A DNA stretch of 8,978 bases from Gammaproteobacteria bacterium (GTDB lineage: Bacteria > Pseudomonadota > Gammaproteobacteria > Xanthomonadales > Marinicellaceae). The DNA lies in assembly GCA_030426705.1 (NCBI GenBank), contig JAUHXW010000098.1:1-8978 (forward strand), in the 5' to 3' direction. The stretch's first letter is position 1; each line of letters begins with the position of its first letter. Shown in pieces: positions 1 through 6,322 of this stretch. The notes under the pieces were generated by a model. It saw nothing but the letters and a program-made list of their open reading frames with translations, did no database searches and was not told the DNA's origin. The translations under genes were made by a program, and so were the position numbers.

Positions 1-1600
1 TGCTGGTATGTATCCAGGTGTGTTCCGTGAAGACATGTTTGAAGAAGCCGAAGGTCTGGATCACCCTTACTTCAAAACCAAACATGACTCTGAAGCTGTG
101 GTCAGACATACCTGCCAGATTCCTTTTCGTATCTACCGTCCGGGTATGGTTTTAGGTCACTCAAAAACCGGCTTTATTGATAAAATTGATGGTCCCTATT
201 ATTTTTTCAAGTTAATTCAAAAATTGCGCAACACTTTTCCCAAGTGGATGCCCATGATGGGTATCGAAGGTGGTCGTTTAAACATGGTTCCAGTTGATTA
301 TGTGGTGGATGTAATTGATTATATTTCTCACAAAAAAGGCTTGGATGGTGGTTGTTTCCACATCACCGACTCCAATCCTAAACGTATAGGCTCTGTGTTG
401 AATATTTTTGCTGAAGCTGCCAGCGCGCCGCAAATGAACATGCGGGTTGATGCGAGAATTTTTAATTTTATTCCTGGTGCAGTGAAGCAAGGTTTGATGA
501 TGCTTTCGCCAGTGAAACGCATCAGGGCGCAAATTTTCAATGATTTGGGCATTCCTCCCGGAATCTTGAAATTCATTAATTACCCGACCCGCTTTGATGA
601 TCGTGAAACGCAAAAAGCACTGAAAGGATCGGGGATTAAATTACCTAAACTGAAAAAGTATGCCTGGCGCTTGTGGGATTACTGGGAACGTAATCTGGAC
701 CCAGATCTGTTTATTGATAAGTCATTATCAGGTCGAGTTAAAGACAAACGGGTGATGGTTACCGGAGCTTCATCTGGTATAGGCTTAGCTGTTGCTGAAA
801 TGCTGGCTGAAGCGGGTGCGCACTTGATTATTGTGGCCAGAGGTGAGGAAAAACTGTTAGAGACAGCAAAACTGTTGAAGAAAAATGGTGTGAAGGTCAG
901 TCATTACACCGCAGATTTATCCAGCGAGAAGTCGGCCAAAAAACTGGTCAAGGATGTGATTGAAGATTTAGGTGGGGTTGATATTCTTGTGAACAATGCC
1001 GGCCGTTCAATTCGCCGTTCAATTGCTTTGTCTTACGATCGCTTTCACGACTTTGAACGCACCATGGATTTGAACTATTTTGGTTCTCTGCGTTTGATTA
1101 TGGGATTTTTACCAGGTATGTCAGAACGCCGTTCAGGTCATGTGATTAATATTTCATCGATCGGTGTTTTGACCAATGCTCCCAGATTTTCAGCCTATGT
1201 CGCTTCAAAAGCTGCTTTGGATGCGTTTTCAAGGTGTGCGGCAGCTGAATACAATGATTTGAATGTGGCATTCACCACCATTAACATGCCTTTGGTGCGA
1301 ACTCCGATGATTGCACCCACCAAAATGTACAACAATGTGCCGACCATTTCACCTGAAGAGGCTGCTTTATTTATTAAAGATGCCATCATCAGAAGGCCAC
1401 AACGCATTGCCACTCGTCTGGGTATCTTTGCGCAAGTCATGCATGCCATTGCCCCCAAATCCATGGAAGTGATGATGAATACCGCGTTCAATATGTTCCC
1501 GGATTCAGCTGCAGCTCGTGGTGATAAGGACAGTGCACCGAGAGAAGTCTCGCCTGAGCAAATGGCTTTTGCCAGTCTGATGCGTGGTGTTCATTGGTGA
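1..1600 (+). CDS. Two-module SDR oxidoreductase, probable fatty acyl-CoA reductase (5' partial)
   Basis: The reading frame is already open at the window edge (first full codon at base 2), so the start is missing. About 532 residues are visible; relatives of this architecture are about 660, so roughly 130 are lost, including the first nucleotide-binding motif. Counting from the Met at base 8, the end of an extended-SDR module carries its YxxxK pair (Y21, K25), followed by the substrate-side segment (RPGMVLG, DKIDGPYYFF, VPVDYVV). A linker rich in Trp/Tyr leads to a second, classical SDR module at about 245-490. That module has TGASSGIG at 252-259, NNAG at 329-332 and a catalytic set N356, S384, Y397, K401, all intact. 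The plan matches Marinobacter Maqu_2507-type and mycobacterial AcrA1-type enzymes, some of which reduce fatty acyl-CoA to aldehyde or alcohol with NADPH. The family is secure; the substrate is inferred. A terminator-like hairpin follows, so it is probably not part of the lipid A operon. Confidence 0.85.
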   Translation, partial: AGMYPGVFREDMFEEAEGLDHPYFKTKHDSEAVVRHTCQIPFRIYRPGMVLGHSKTGFIDKIDGPYYFFKLIQKLRNTFPKWMPMMGIEGGRLNMVPVDYVVDVIDYISHKKGLDGGCFHITDSNPKRIGSVLNIFAEAASAPQMNMRVDARIFNFIPGAVKQGLMMLSPVKRIRAQIFNDLGIPPGILKFINYPTRFDDRETQKALKGSGIKLPKLKKYAWRLWDYWERNLDPDLFIDKSLSGRVKDKRVMVTGASSGIGLAVAEMLAEAGAHLIIVARGEEKLLETAKLLKKNGVKVSHYTADLSSEKSAKKLVKDVIEDLGGVDILVNNAGRSIRRSIALSYDRFHDFERTMDLNYFGSLRLIMGFLPGMSERRSGHVINISSIGVLTNAPRFSAYVASKAALDAFSRCAAAEYNDLNVAFTTINMPLVRTPMIAPTKMYNNVPTISPEEAALFIKDAIIRRPQRIATRLGIFAQVMHAIAPKSMEVMMNTAFNMFPDSAAARGDKDSAPREVSPEQMAFASLMRGVHW

Positions 1601-1618
1601 TTTGAGTTAATTTAGACT

Positions 1619-1650
1619 AACTGCAGCCAAATTTTTGACTGCAGTTTTCG
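1619..1650 (+). terminator. Probable intrinsic terminator after the SDR gene
   Basis: A perfect 8-bp inverted repeat, AACTGCAG (1619-1626) and CTGCAGTT (1639-1646), encloses a 12-nt loop that can pair further (CAAA with TTTG). The sequence directly after the stem continues with T residues (TTTTCGTTTG). It begins 19 nt after the SDR stop codon, where a terminator is expected. The stem is only moderately G+C-rich and the T-tract is broken by CG, so termination may be partial. Confidence 0.6.
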
Positions 1651-1660
1651 TTTGAATTAT

Positions 1661-1692
1661 TTGCAGAAAATTAACGAATCAGCCGTTACAAT
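1661..1692 (+). promoter_or_regulatory. Weak candidate promoter for the exbB-msbA-lpxK-kdsB operon
   Basis: TACAAT at 1687-1692 matches the sigma70 -10 consensus at five of six positions and would put the transcript start near 1699, about 24 nt before the exbB ATG. The best -35 candidate, TTGCAG at 1661-1666, is 20 nt away, longer than the usual 16-18. The hexamers at normal spacing are poor, so the promoter may need an activator or may be wrongly placed. The position between a terminator and the first gene of a tight operon supports a promoter somewhere in this gap. Confidence 0.35.
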
Positions 1693-1697
1693 ACGGC
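1682..1697. repeat. Inverted repeat enclosing the candidate -10 box
   Basis: GCCGT (1682-1686) and its exact reverse complement ACGGC (1693-1697) flank the 6-nt TACAAT. The whole 16-nt element covers the presumed -10 region of the lipid A operon. This is where a repressor operator would sit, but arms of 5 bp can arise by chance. No known regulator's site is recognised. Confidence 0.4.
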
Positions 1698-1722
1698 AAA
1701 ACTAAATCCCGGAGTAAGGTGC

Positions 1723-2325
1723 ATGTTTGAAATTGTCAGCAGTGGCGGCATCGTCATGATTTTCCTGTTAATCCTGATGGCCTTGGCCATGATGATTGTT
1801 GGTGAACGTTTTTGGAGTTTACGTAACAAGGAAATCATTCCCAAAGAATTACCCGATCAGGTGATCGAATGGTCCAAAAAGAAAAACCTGGATCAGAAAC
1901 ACATTGACCAATTGGCAGAAACTTCACCTCTGGGTTATTTAATGGCTGCAGCTTTGCGCAAGCGCATGGATCCCAGGGAAGAAATCATTGAGTCAGTAGA
2001 AGACGCCGGACGTCACATATCTCACCAATTGGAAAAACCTTTGAATTGGCTGAGTGCCATTGGTGAAGTTTCGCCATTATTGGGTTTGTTGGGAACAGTG
2101 ATTGGTATGATGAAAGTCTTTGCGAATATCATGGAATTTGGTGTTGGTAATGCCAATCAATTGGCGGGTGGTATTTCTCAAGCCTTGACCACCACAGCTG
2201 CTGGTTTGATTGTAGCGATTCCTGCCGTGTTGTTTTACCGACATTTCAAGAACAAAATTGCCGACCAAACCATTGTGATGGAACAACAGGTGATGCAATT
2301 GATTGATGCCATCAGCAAGAAGTAA
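1723..2325 (+). CDS. exbB: ExbB/TolQ/MotA-family proton channel protein
   Basis: This 200-residue inner-membrane protein belongs to the ExbB/TolQ family, which assembles as a pentamer around an ExbD/TolR dimer to turn proton flow into mechanical work. Three membrane segments are visible: about 8-27, about 109-133 and about 150-172, separated by a cytoplasmic stretch. The family core is present: ERFW after the first segment (28-31), GLLGTVIGM (121-129) and the Thr-rich TTTAAGLIVAIP (156-167), whose hydroxyls line the channel in relatives. The N-terminus is short with no long periplasmic extension, so it is closer to TolQ and to the ExbB-like proteins found next to lpxK than to E. coli ExbB. 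The ATG has GGAG 8 nt upstream, with AAGG closer in. It heads the operon and is followed 4 nt later by its ExbD partner. No tonB, tolA or receptor gene is in view, so the energised partner is unknown. The symbol denotes family, not orthology. Confidence 0.9.
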   Translation: MFEIVSSGGIVMIFLLILMALAMMIVGERFWSLRNKEIIPKELPDQVIEWSKKKNLDQKHIDQLAETSPLGYLMAAALRKRMDPREEIIESVEDAGRHISHQLEKPLNWLSAIGEVSPLLGLLGTVIGMMKVFANIMEFGVGNANQLAGGISQALTTTAAGLIVAIPAVLFYRHFKNKIADQTIVMEQQVMQLIDAISKK

Positions 2326-2329
2326 GCCG

Positions 2330-2752
2330 ATGAGAATTTCCAACCCAGATAACGATAACCGCAAATTAAACCTAACGCCTTTGATTGATGTGGTGTTTTT
2401 GTTGTTGATTTTCTTTATGGTCAGTACCACGTTTGAGAAACAAGCTAAACTGAAAATAGAATTGCCTGAAGCCAGTGCCAAAGCGGCCCCATCTGAGGCA
2501 CAAGAGTTGGTCATTTCTATCAGCCAAAAAGGTGTGTTTTTTGTCAATAATAACGAACTGGTTAATGCCAAACCCCAATCGCTTAAAAATGCCCTACAAA
2601 AAATTACTGAAGATGCCAGAGACATGCCGGTGATTATCAAGGCGGATGCCAATGTCGCTCACAAACACGTGGTCATGGCAATGGATGTTTTGGGCAATAT
2701 GGGCTTTGCCAAAGTGTCAATGGCAACCACCCAATCCAAAGAAAATCAGTGA
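2330..2752 (+). CDS. exbD: ExbD/TolR-family biopolymer transport protein
   Basis: This 140-residue partner of the upstream ExbB-like protein has a short cytoplasmic tail, one membrane helix (about 16-33) and a periplasmic domain of about 100 residues. The helix carries the family signature LTPLIDVVFLLLIFFMV with Asp20, which corresponds to the essential proton-carrying aspartate of ExbD/TolR. The conserved VSTTF follows. The periplasmic part shows the usual fold pattern (KIELPEA; VISISQKG; VIIKADANVAH, then VVMAMDVLGNMGFAKVSMAT). I chose ATG 2330, 4 nt after the exbB stop, because it gives the normal short tail. The in-frame TTG/ATG at 2303/2306 lies inside exbB and would add nine unusual residues. 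The ribosome site is weak (GAAG 7 nt upstream), so translation is probably coupled to exbB. Its stop overlaps the msbA start. Confidence 0.9.
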   Translation: MRISNPDNDNRKLNLTPLIDVVFLLLIFFMVSTTFEKQAKLKIELPEASAKAAPSEAQELVISISQKGVFFVNNNELVNAKPQSLKNALQKITEDARDMPVIIKADANVAHKHVVMAMDVLGNMGFAKVSMATTQSKENQ

Positions 2753-4518
2753 GTACACAACCGCACCAGCCGACTACGTACCTGGGTTTGATGTGTTATA
2801 TCAAGCCCTATAAATGGGTATTCATCTTAGCCATCCTCGGAGCGATCATCGATGCTTCGATGAAAGGCTTGTTTACCTGGATGCTGTCGCCGATTCTTGA
2901 AAATGGTTTTGCTGAACAGGATGAGCAATGGGTGAAATACATCCCTGTTTTTGTGATTGGTATTTTCCTGGTTCGTAGCATAGGTAATTTTGCAGCTGCC
3001 TATGGTTTCACCTGGGTGGGACGTAAAGTGATTAACGATTTGCGCCGTAAAGTCTTTAATCAGTACCTGGTATTACCTCAGAAATTTTATGATGAACATT
3101 CTGCCGGTGGGCTGATTTCGCGCATCATTTTTGACATTGAGCAAATGGCCAATGGTGTTTCGAAGAATTTTGTGATCATTATTCGGGAACTGTTGGGCAT
3201 TGTCTTTTACCTGGGTGTGATGTTTTATTATTCCTGGGAATTGGCTTTGATTGCTTTTATTGTGTTTCCAATCATTGCTTTAATCATTCGGGTCATCAAC
3301 AAACGCTTTCGAAGGATTGGTCATGGTATCCAACAATCGATTGCTGAAACCACCCAAACGGTTGAAGAGGTGGTCAAAGGTCATAAAATCGTGAAGATTT
3401 TCAAAGGCAAACCCAAAGAACAACAAAAATTCAACCAAAACATCAAGAAAAACAGACAGTTACAAGTCAAAATTGTGGCGACACAAGAGGTGATGTCATC
3501 GTTGAACTTGATGCTGGTGGCAGTGGCTTTGTCCGCCATCATGTTCTTCGCCGCCAAATCCGGCATGGGTCCTTTTGATTTTATGTCGTTCATGACGGCC
3601 ATGTTGTTATTGATGCCAACCATCAAAAACCTTTCCAATGTTTTTTCTACCATTCAAACCACCATGGCAGCCGCTGACAGTGTGATGTCCGTGTTGAATG
3701 AACAGCCGGAAAAAGACACGGGTGAGCACATATTTTCAGCCGACCAGGTTGCGTTGAATTTTGAGAATGTGGGTTTTACCTATACTGACAAAGAAGATCA
3801 GTCAACCAATAAAAAGGCTTTGGATGGCATCAACCTGGAAGTTAATGCAGGAGAAAGTGTGGCTTTGGTGGGTGCATCAGGTGGTGGTAAAACCACTTTG
3901 GTCAACCTGGTGCCAAGGTTTTATGATGTTACTGATGGTGAAATCCTTATTAATGGTGAAAACCTGCAAAAATTCAGTCTGGAAAGCTTGCGTGATCATA
4001 TTTCTATGGTCAGTCAGGAAGTTGTGTTGTTTAATGACACAGTCAGAAACAACATTGCTTATGGTTCTCAGTCCGATTGTGATGAAGCGGATATTGTCAA
4101 AGCGGCACAACAGGCCAACGCTTTAGAATTCATTCAACAGTTACCACAGGGCTTTGATACCGAGTTGGGAGATAATGGCACCAAGTTATCTGGCGGTCAA
4201 AGACAACGCATCGCCATCGCCCGTGCCATTTTAAAAGATGCGCCTTTGCTGATTTTGGATGAGGCGACTTCTGCCCTGGATACAGAATCTGAAAAGCACA
4301 TACAGCAGGCATTACAAGAACTGATGAAAAACCGCACCACTTTGGTCATTGCACATCGTTTATCTACCATTGAAGATGTGGATAAAGTGGTGGTACTGAA
4401 TCAGGGTCGGGTAGCGCAAGTGGGTACGCATGAACAATTGATGGCTGAGCCCGGTATTTATGCACAACTGCAGCAAAGCCAGATGTTAACCAACCAAGGT
4501 GCTCATGGCGGTGAATGA
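2749..4518 (+). CDS. msbA: MsbA, lipid A export ATP-binding/permease protein
   Basis: This 589-residue half-transporter (E. coli MsbA is 582) works as a homodimer that flips lipid A-core from the inner to the outer leaflet of the inner membrane. The membrane domain (about 20-310) has six helices, near 22-46, 62-87, 138-160, 161-183, 250-272 and 276-300. R76, R146 and K293 align, by eye, with E. coli R78, R148 and K299, which are reported to contact lipid A. The ATPase domain (about 335-580) is complete: A-loop Y345, Walker A GASGGGKT (375-382), Q-loop Q423, signature LSGGQ (480-484), Walker B LLILDE (500-505), D-loop SALD (508-511) and H-loop H536. Between the A-loop Tyr and the following conserved Ala-Leu the loop is about five residues longer than in E. 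coli. The start is GTG 2749, overlapping the exbD stop as GTGA; there is no clear Shine-Dalgarno, so coupled initiation is likely. Met15 (ATG 2791) would trim the pre-helix segment that E. coli MsbA has. Confidence 0.95.
   Translation: MSTQPHQPTTYLGLMCYIKPYKWVFILAILGAIIDASMKGLFTWMLSPILENGFAEQDEQWVKYIPVFVIGIFLVRSIGNFAAAYGFTWVGRKVINDLRRKVFNQYLVLPQKFYDEHSAGGLISRIIFDIEQMANGVSKNFVIIIRELLGIVFYLGVMFYYSWELALIAFIVFPIIALIIRVINKRFRRIGHGIQQSIAETTQTVEEVVKGHKIVKIFKGKPKEQQKFNQNIKKNRQLQVKIVATQEVMSSLNLMLVAVALSAIMFFAAKSGMGPFDFMSFMTAMLLLMPTIKNLSNVFSTIQTTMAAADSVMSVLNEQPEKDTGEHIFSADQVALNFENVGFTYTDKEDQSTNKKALDGINLEVNAGESVALVGASGGGKTTLVNLVPRFYDVTDGEILINGENLQKFSLESLRDHISMVSQEVVLFNDTVRNNIAYGSQSDCDEADIVKAAQQANALEFIQQLPQGFDTELGDNGTKLSGGQRQRIAIARAILKDAPLLILDEATSALDTESEKHIQQALQELMKNRTTLVIAHRLSTIEDVDKVVVLNQGRVAQVGTHEQLMAEPGIYAQLQQSQMLTNQGAHGGE
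4496..4507 (+). promoter_or_regulatory. Ribosome-binding site that fixes the lpxK start
   Basis: AAGG at 4496-4499 lies 5 nt before ATG 4505, inside the end of msbA. This spacing favours ATG 4505. GTG 4499 has no upstream site and overlaps this one; GTG 4511 is farther from it. Confidence 0.55.
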
Positions 4519-5494
4519 AGCAAAAATAAGAAAACGCTGGTATGGTGGTGGCGATGTCAGTGGCATGGCCAAATTGGGTGCCAAAGTATTTGGTTGGATT
4601 GTCTCCACCCGCAAAAACATGTATGCCATGGGTTTGCGTAAAACCCATAAATTGAAAGTGCCGGTGATTGTTGTAGGTAACATCACAGCTGGCGGTGGTG
4701 GCAAAACTCCTATGGTCATTTGGTTGGCCAGTCATTTAAAGTCTATGGGATATCGTCCTGGCATTGTGTCTCGTGGCTATGGTGGTAAACGTAAAGTTGA
4801 ACCGATGTTTGTGACTGCCAATGCCAACCCGACGGCTTCCGGAGATGAACCTTTGCTGATGGCCAAGAACACCGGACTTCCTGTGATGGTGGGAAAAGAT
4901 CGGGTCAAAGCAGCCAAAGCTTTAATCAACAGTTATTCAGTCAATGTGATTGTTGCTGATGATGGCATGCAACACCTGGCTATGGGCAGAGATGCTGAAA
5001 TCGTGATGTTGGACGCCAAATGGCGCACTGGCAATCACCAGATGATTCCAGCCGGACCCTTGCGTGAACCATTGGAAAGATTGAATGATGTGGATTTGGT
5101 GGTGTTCAAAGGTGCCTTTGAAAACCAGCATCATTACGAACTTGAAATTGATGAAATTCATCAATTGAACCACCAAAAACAAACCAAAGACCTGGCAGAA
5201 TTTCGCAACCAAAAGGTGGTGGCTATGGCTGGCATTGCCAACCCGGACGGCTTCTTTAATTCTTTATCAAAAGCGGGTATCCCAATCATTAAAACGCCAC
5301 TTCCTGACCATCATGATTTCAGTGAAGCTGATTTTACACCACATGCGGAAAACATGATTTTAATGACGGAAAAGGATGCAGTGAAATGCGAACACCTGCA
5401 ATTGCCCAATGTCTGGGTGGTCAAAGTCAAAGTCAAAATGCCAGAAACCACTGAAGCTGCTATCAATCAATTGATTGAAAAGGTGATGTCATGA
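4505..5494 (+). CDS. lpxK: LpxK, tetraacyldisaccharide 4'-kinase
   Basis: LpxK transfers phosphate from ATP to the 4' position of the lipid A disaccharide precursor on the cytoplasmic face of the inner membrane, making lipid IVA. The 329-residue length matches E. coli (328). Key motifs are intact: P-loop VVGNITAGGGGKTP (56-69), SRGYGG (89-94), GDEPLL (113-118) with D114 as the likely counterpart of the catalytic Asp, DDGMQH (152-157) typical of metal binding, AGPLRE (183-188), GIANPDGFF (243-251), PDHHDF (267-272) with the expected catalytic-region His, and TEKDAVK (288-294). The N-terminal 45 residues are basic and partly hydrophobic, as expected for membrane-surface attachment. The gene overlaps the end of msbA by 14 nt and the kdsB start by 4 nt (ATGA), so expression is probably coupled on both sides. 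The alternative GTG 4499 start would add only two residues. Confidence 0.96.
   Translation: MAVNEAKIRKRWYGGGDVSGMAKLGAKVFGWIVSTRKNMYAMGLRKTHKLKVPVIVVGNITAGGGGKTPMVIWLASHLKSMGYRPGIVSRGYGGKRKVEPMFVTANANPTASGDEPLLMAKNTGLPVMVGKDRVKAAKALINSYSVNVIVADDGMQHLAMGRDAEIVMLDAKWRTGNHQMIPAGPLREPLERLNDVDLVVFKGAFENQHHYELEIDEIHQLNHQKQTKDLAEFRNQKVVAMAGIANPDGFFNSLSKAGIPIIKTPLPDHHDFSEADFTPHAENMILMTEKDAVKCEHLQLPNVWVVKVKVKMPETTEAAINQLIEKVMS
5420..5437 (+). repeat. Three tandem copies of GTCAAA inside lpxK
   Basis: Three exact hexamers run in frame and encode alternating Val-Lys (residues 306-311) in the last beta-strand region of LpxK. Gain or loss of one copy would keep the frame. It is probably just a Val/Lys strand with uniform codon choice. 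Confidence 0.6.
5479..5487 (+). promoter_or_regulatory. Strong ribosome-binding site for kdsB
   Basis: AAAGGTGAT sits within the last codons of lpxK, about 3 nt from ATG 5491, with its AAGG core 7 nt away. Its AGGTGAT part is fully complementary to the conserved end of 16S rRNA. It is the clearest internal ribosome site of the operon, so kdsB need not rely only on coupling to lpxK. Confidence 0.6.
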
Positions 5495-6252
5495 GCGCAT
5501 TCGAATTTGTGATTTGTATTCCGGCCCGGTATGCGTCCACTCGCTTACCCGGTAAACCATTGATTGAGCTCAAAGGCAAAGCCTTGATACTGTGGGCGAT
5601 AGAGGCTGCCAATAAATTAGGCGCAAAAGAAGTGGTGGTGGCCACTGATGATCAACGCATTTTTGATTTGGTCACCAAACATGGTCATCAAGTGGTGATG
5701 ACTTCCGCCGATCACCAATCTGGTACAGATCGTATTGCCGAATGTGCCAAATTAATGGATTGGAATGATGAAACCTGGGTGTTGAATTATCAGGGTGATG
5801 AACCCAATGTGCCAGTTGAAAATGTTGAACAAGTGATTGATGTGCTCAAAAATCATCCTGAGGCCAGTATTGGCACCTTGTATCAGGTAATTACCAACCT
5901 TGATGATTTATTCAATCCGAACGTGGTCAAATTAGTGACTGACCATAAGCAACGAGCCATGTATTTCAGCAGGGCACCGATTCCCTGGAGTCAAAAAACT
6001 TTCAAAAAACCAATGAGTCTCCCGTTTGGCATGGATTATAAGCACCATATTGGTTTGTATATGTATAAAGTGGGTTTCTTAAATCGGTTTGCAAAAAATA
6101 AACCGAGCAGTTTAGAAGTTGTTGAGTCTTTGGAACAACTGCGAGCCCTGCAATCTGGTGAAATCATAGTGGCTGCCAAAGCTGTCAAACCCATGCCGCA
6201 TGGCATTGACACACCCGAAGATGTGAAAAAATTTGAAGAATCCTTGGGTTAA
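5491..6252 (+). CDS. kdsB: KdsB, CMP-Kdo synthetase (3-deoxy-manno-octulosonate cytidylyltransferase)
   Basis: KdsB is a cytoplasmic enzyme that couples Kdo to CTP, giving CMP-Kdo and pyrophosphate; CMP-Kdo is the donor for the inner core sugars of LPS. The 253 residues compare with 248 in E. coli. The nucleotide-binding start PARYASTRLPGKPL (11-24) is exact. It is followed by ATDD (51-54), TSADHQSGTDR (71-81), QGDEP (101-105) with the magnesium-binding D103, FNPNVVK (141-147), SRAPIPW (160-166), HHIGLYMY (185-192), LEQLRAL (214-220) and GIDTPED (238-244) with the second metal-site D240. All residues I would expect for activity are present. The start overlaps the lpxK stop as ATGA and has a strong ribosome site. 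There is no small YcaR/Trm112-like gene between lpxK and kdsB, unlike in E. coli and Pseudomonas. It is the last gene of the operon; no clear terminator follows in the 70-nt gap. Confidence 0.96.
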   Translation: MSAFEFVICIPARYASTRLPGKPLIELKGKALILWAIEAANKLGAKEVVVATDDQRIFDLVTKHGHQVVMTSADHQSGTDRIAECAKLMDWNDETWVLNYQGDEPNVPVENVEQVIDVLKNHPEASIGTLYQVITNLDDLFNPNVVKLVTDHKQRAMYFSRAPIPWSQKTFKKPMSLPFGMDYKHHIGLYMYKVGFLNRFAKNKPSSLEVVESLEQLRALQSGEIIVAAKAVKPMPHGIDTPEDVKKFEESLG

Positions 6253-6254
6253 CG

Positions 6255-6264
6255 CTTTATAAAG
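6255..6264. repeat. 10-bp palindrome between kdsB and alaS
   Basis: CTTTATAAAG is a perfect palindrome ending 1 nt before the candidate alaS -35 box. Flanking AAC (6251-6253) and GTT (6265-6267) could extend it with one bulged G. It lacks the G+C-rich stem and T-tract of a terminator. A regulator site is possible, but such short A/T palindromes are common. Confidence 0.35.
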
Positions 6265-6265
6265 G

Positions 6266-6294
6266 TTGTAACTATAGACCTTAATCAATAAAAT
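6266..6294 (+). promoter_or_regulatory. Probable sigma70-type promoter of alaS
   Basis: TTGTAA at 6266-6271 (four of six to the -35 consensus) and TAAAAT at 6289-6294 (five of six to the -10 consensus) are separated by exactly 17 nt. The transcript would begin near 6301, giving a leader of about 22 nt before the alaS ATG. It is the best promoter-like pair I see in the window and fits a separate transcription unit for alaS. Confidence 0.6.
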
Positions 6295-6322
6295 TTCCTG
6301 CTTATTGCAATTTTGACAATCC

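Noticed and set aside
1195..1491. Minus-strand open frame of 98 codons inside the SDR gene
   Set aside because: It is antisense to a region holding the SDR catalytic YxxxK and conserved core; the hydrophobic composition mirrors the sense codons.
2303..2332. Earlier exbD start (TTG 2303 or ATG 2306)
   Set aside because: It would overlap exbB, add residues not typical of the short ExbD tail, and has no well-spaced ribosome site. ATG 2330, just after the exbB stop, fits better.
2077..2652. Open frame of 191 codons on the minus strand across exbB and exbD
   Set aside because: It lies fully antisense to two well-supported family genes, crosses their junction, resembles no family I know and has no ribosome site of note. 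It is best explained by codon bias of the sense strand.
3761..4126. Second + strand open frame inside msbA
   Set aside because: It is an out-of-frame shadow of the MsbA ATPase domain, rich in Trp and Met, with no family resemblance.
6253..6300. Terminator after kdsB
   Set aside because: The only symmetric element, CTTTATAAAG, is A/T-rich and has no T-tract, and it sits against the alaS promoter.
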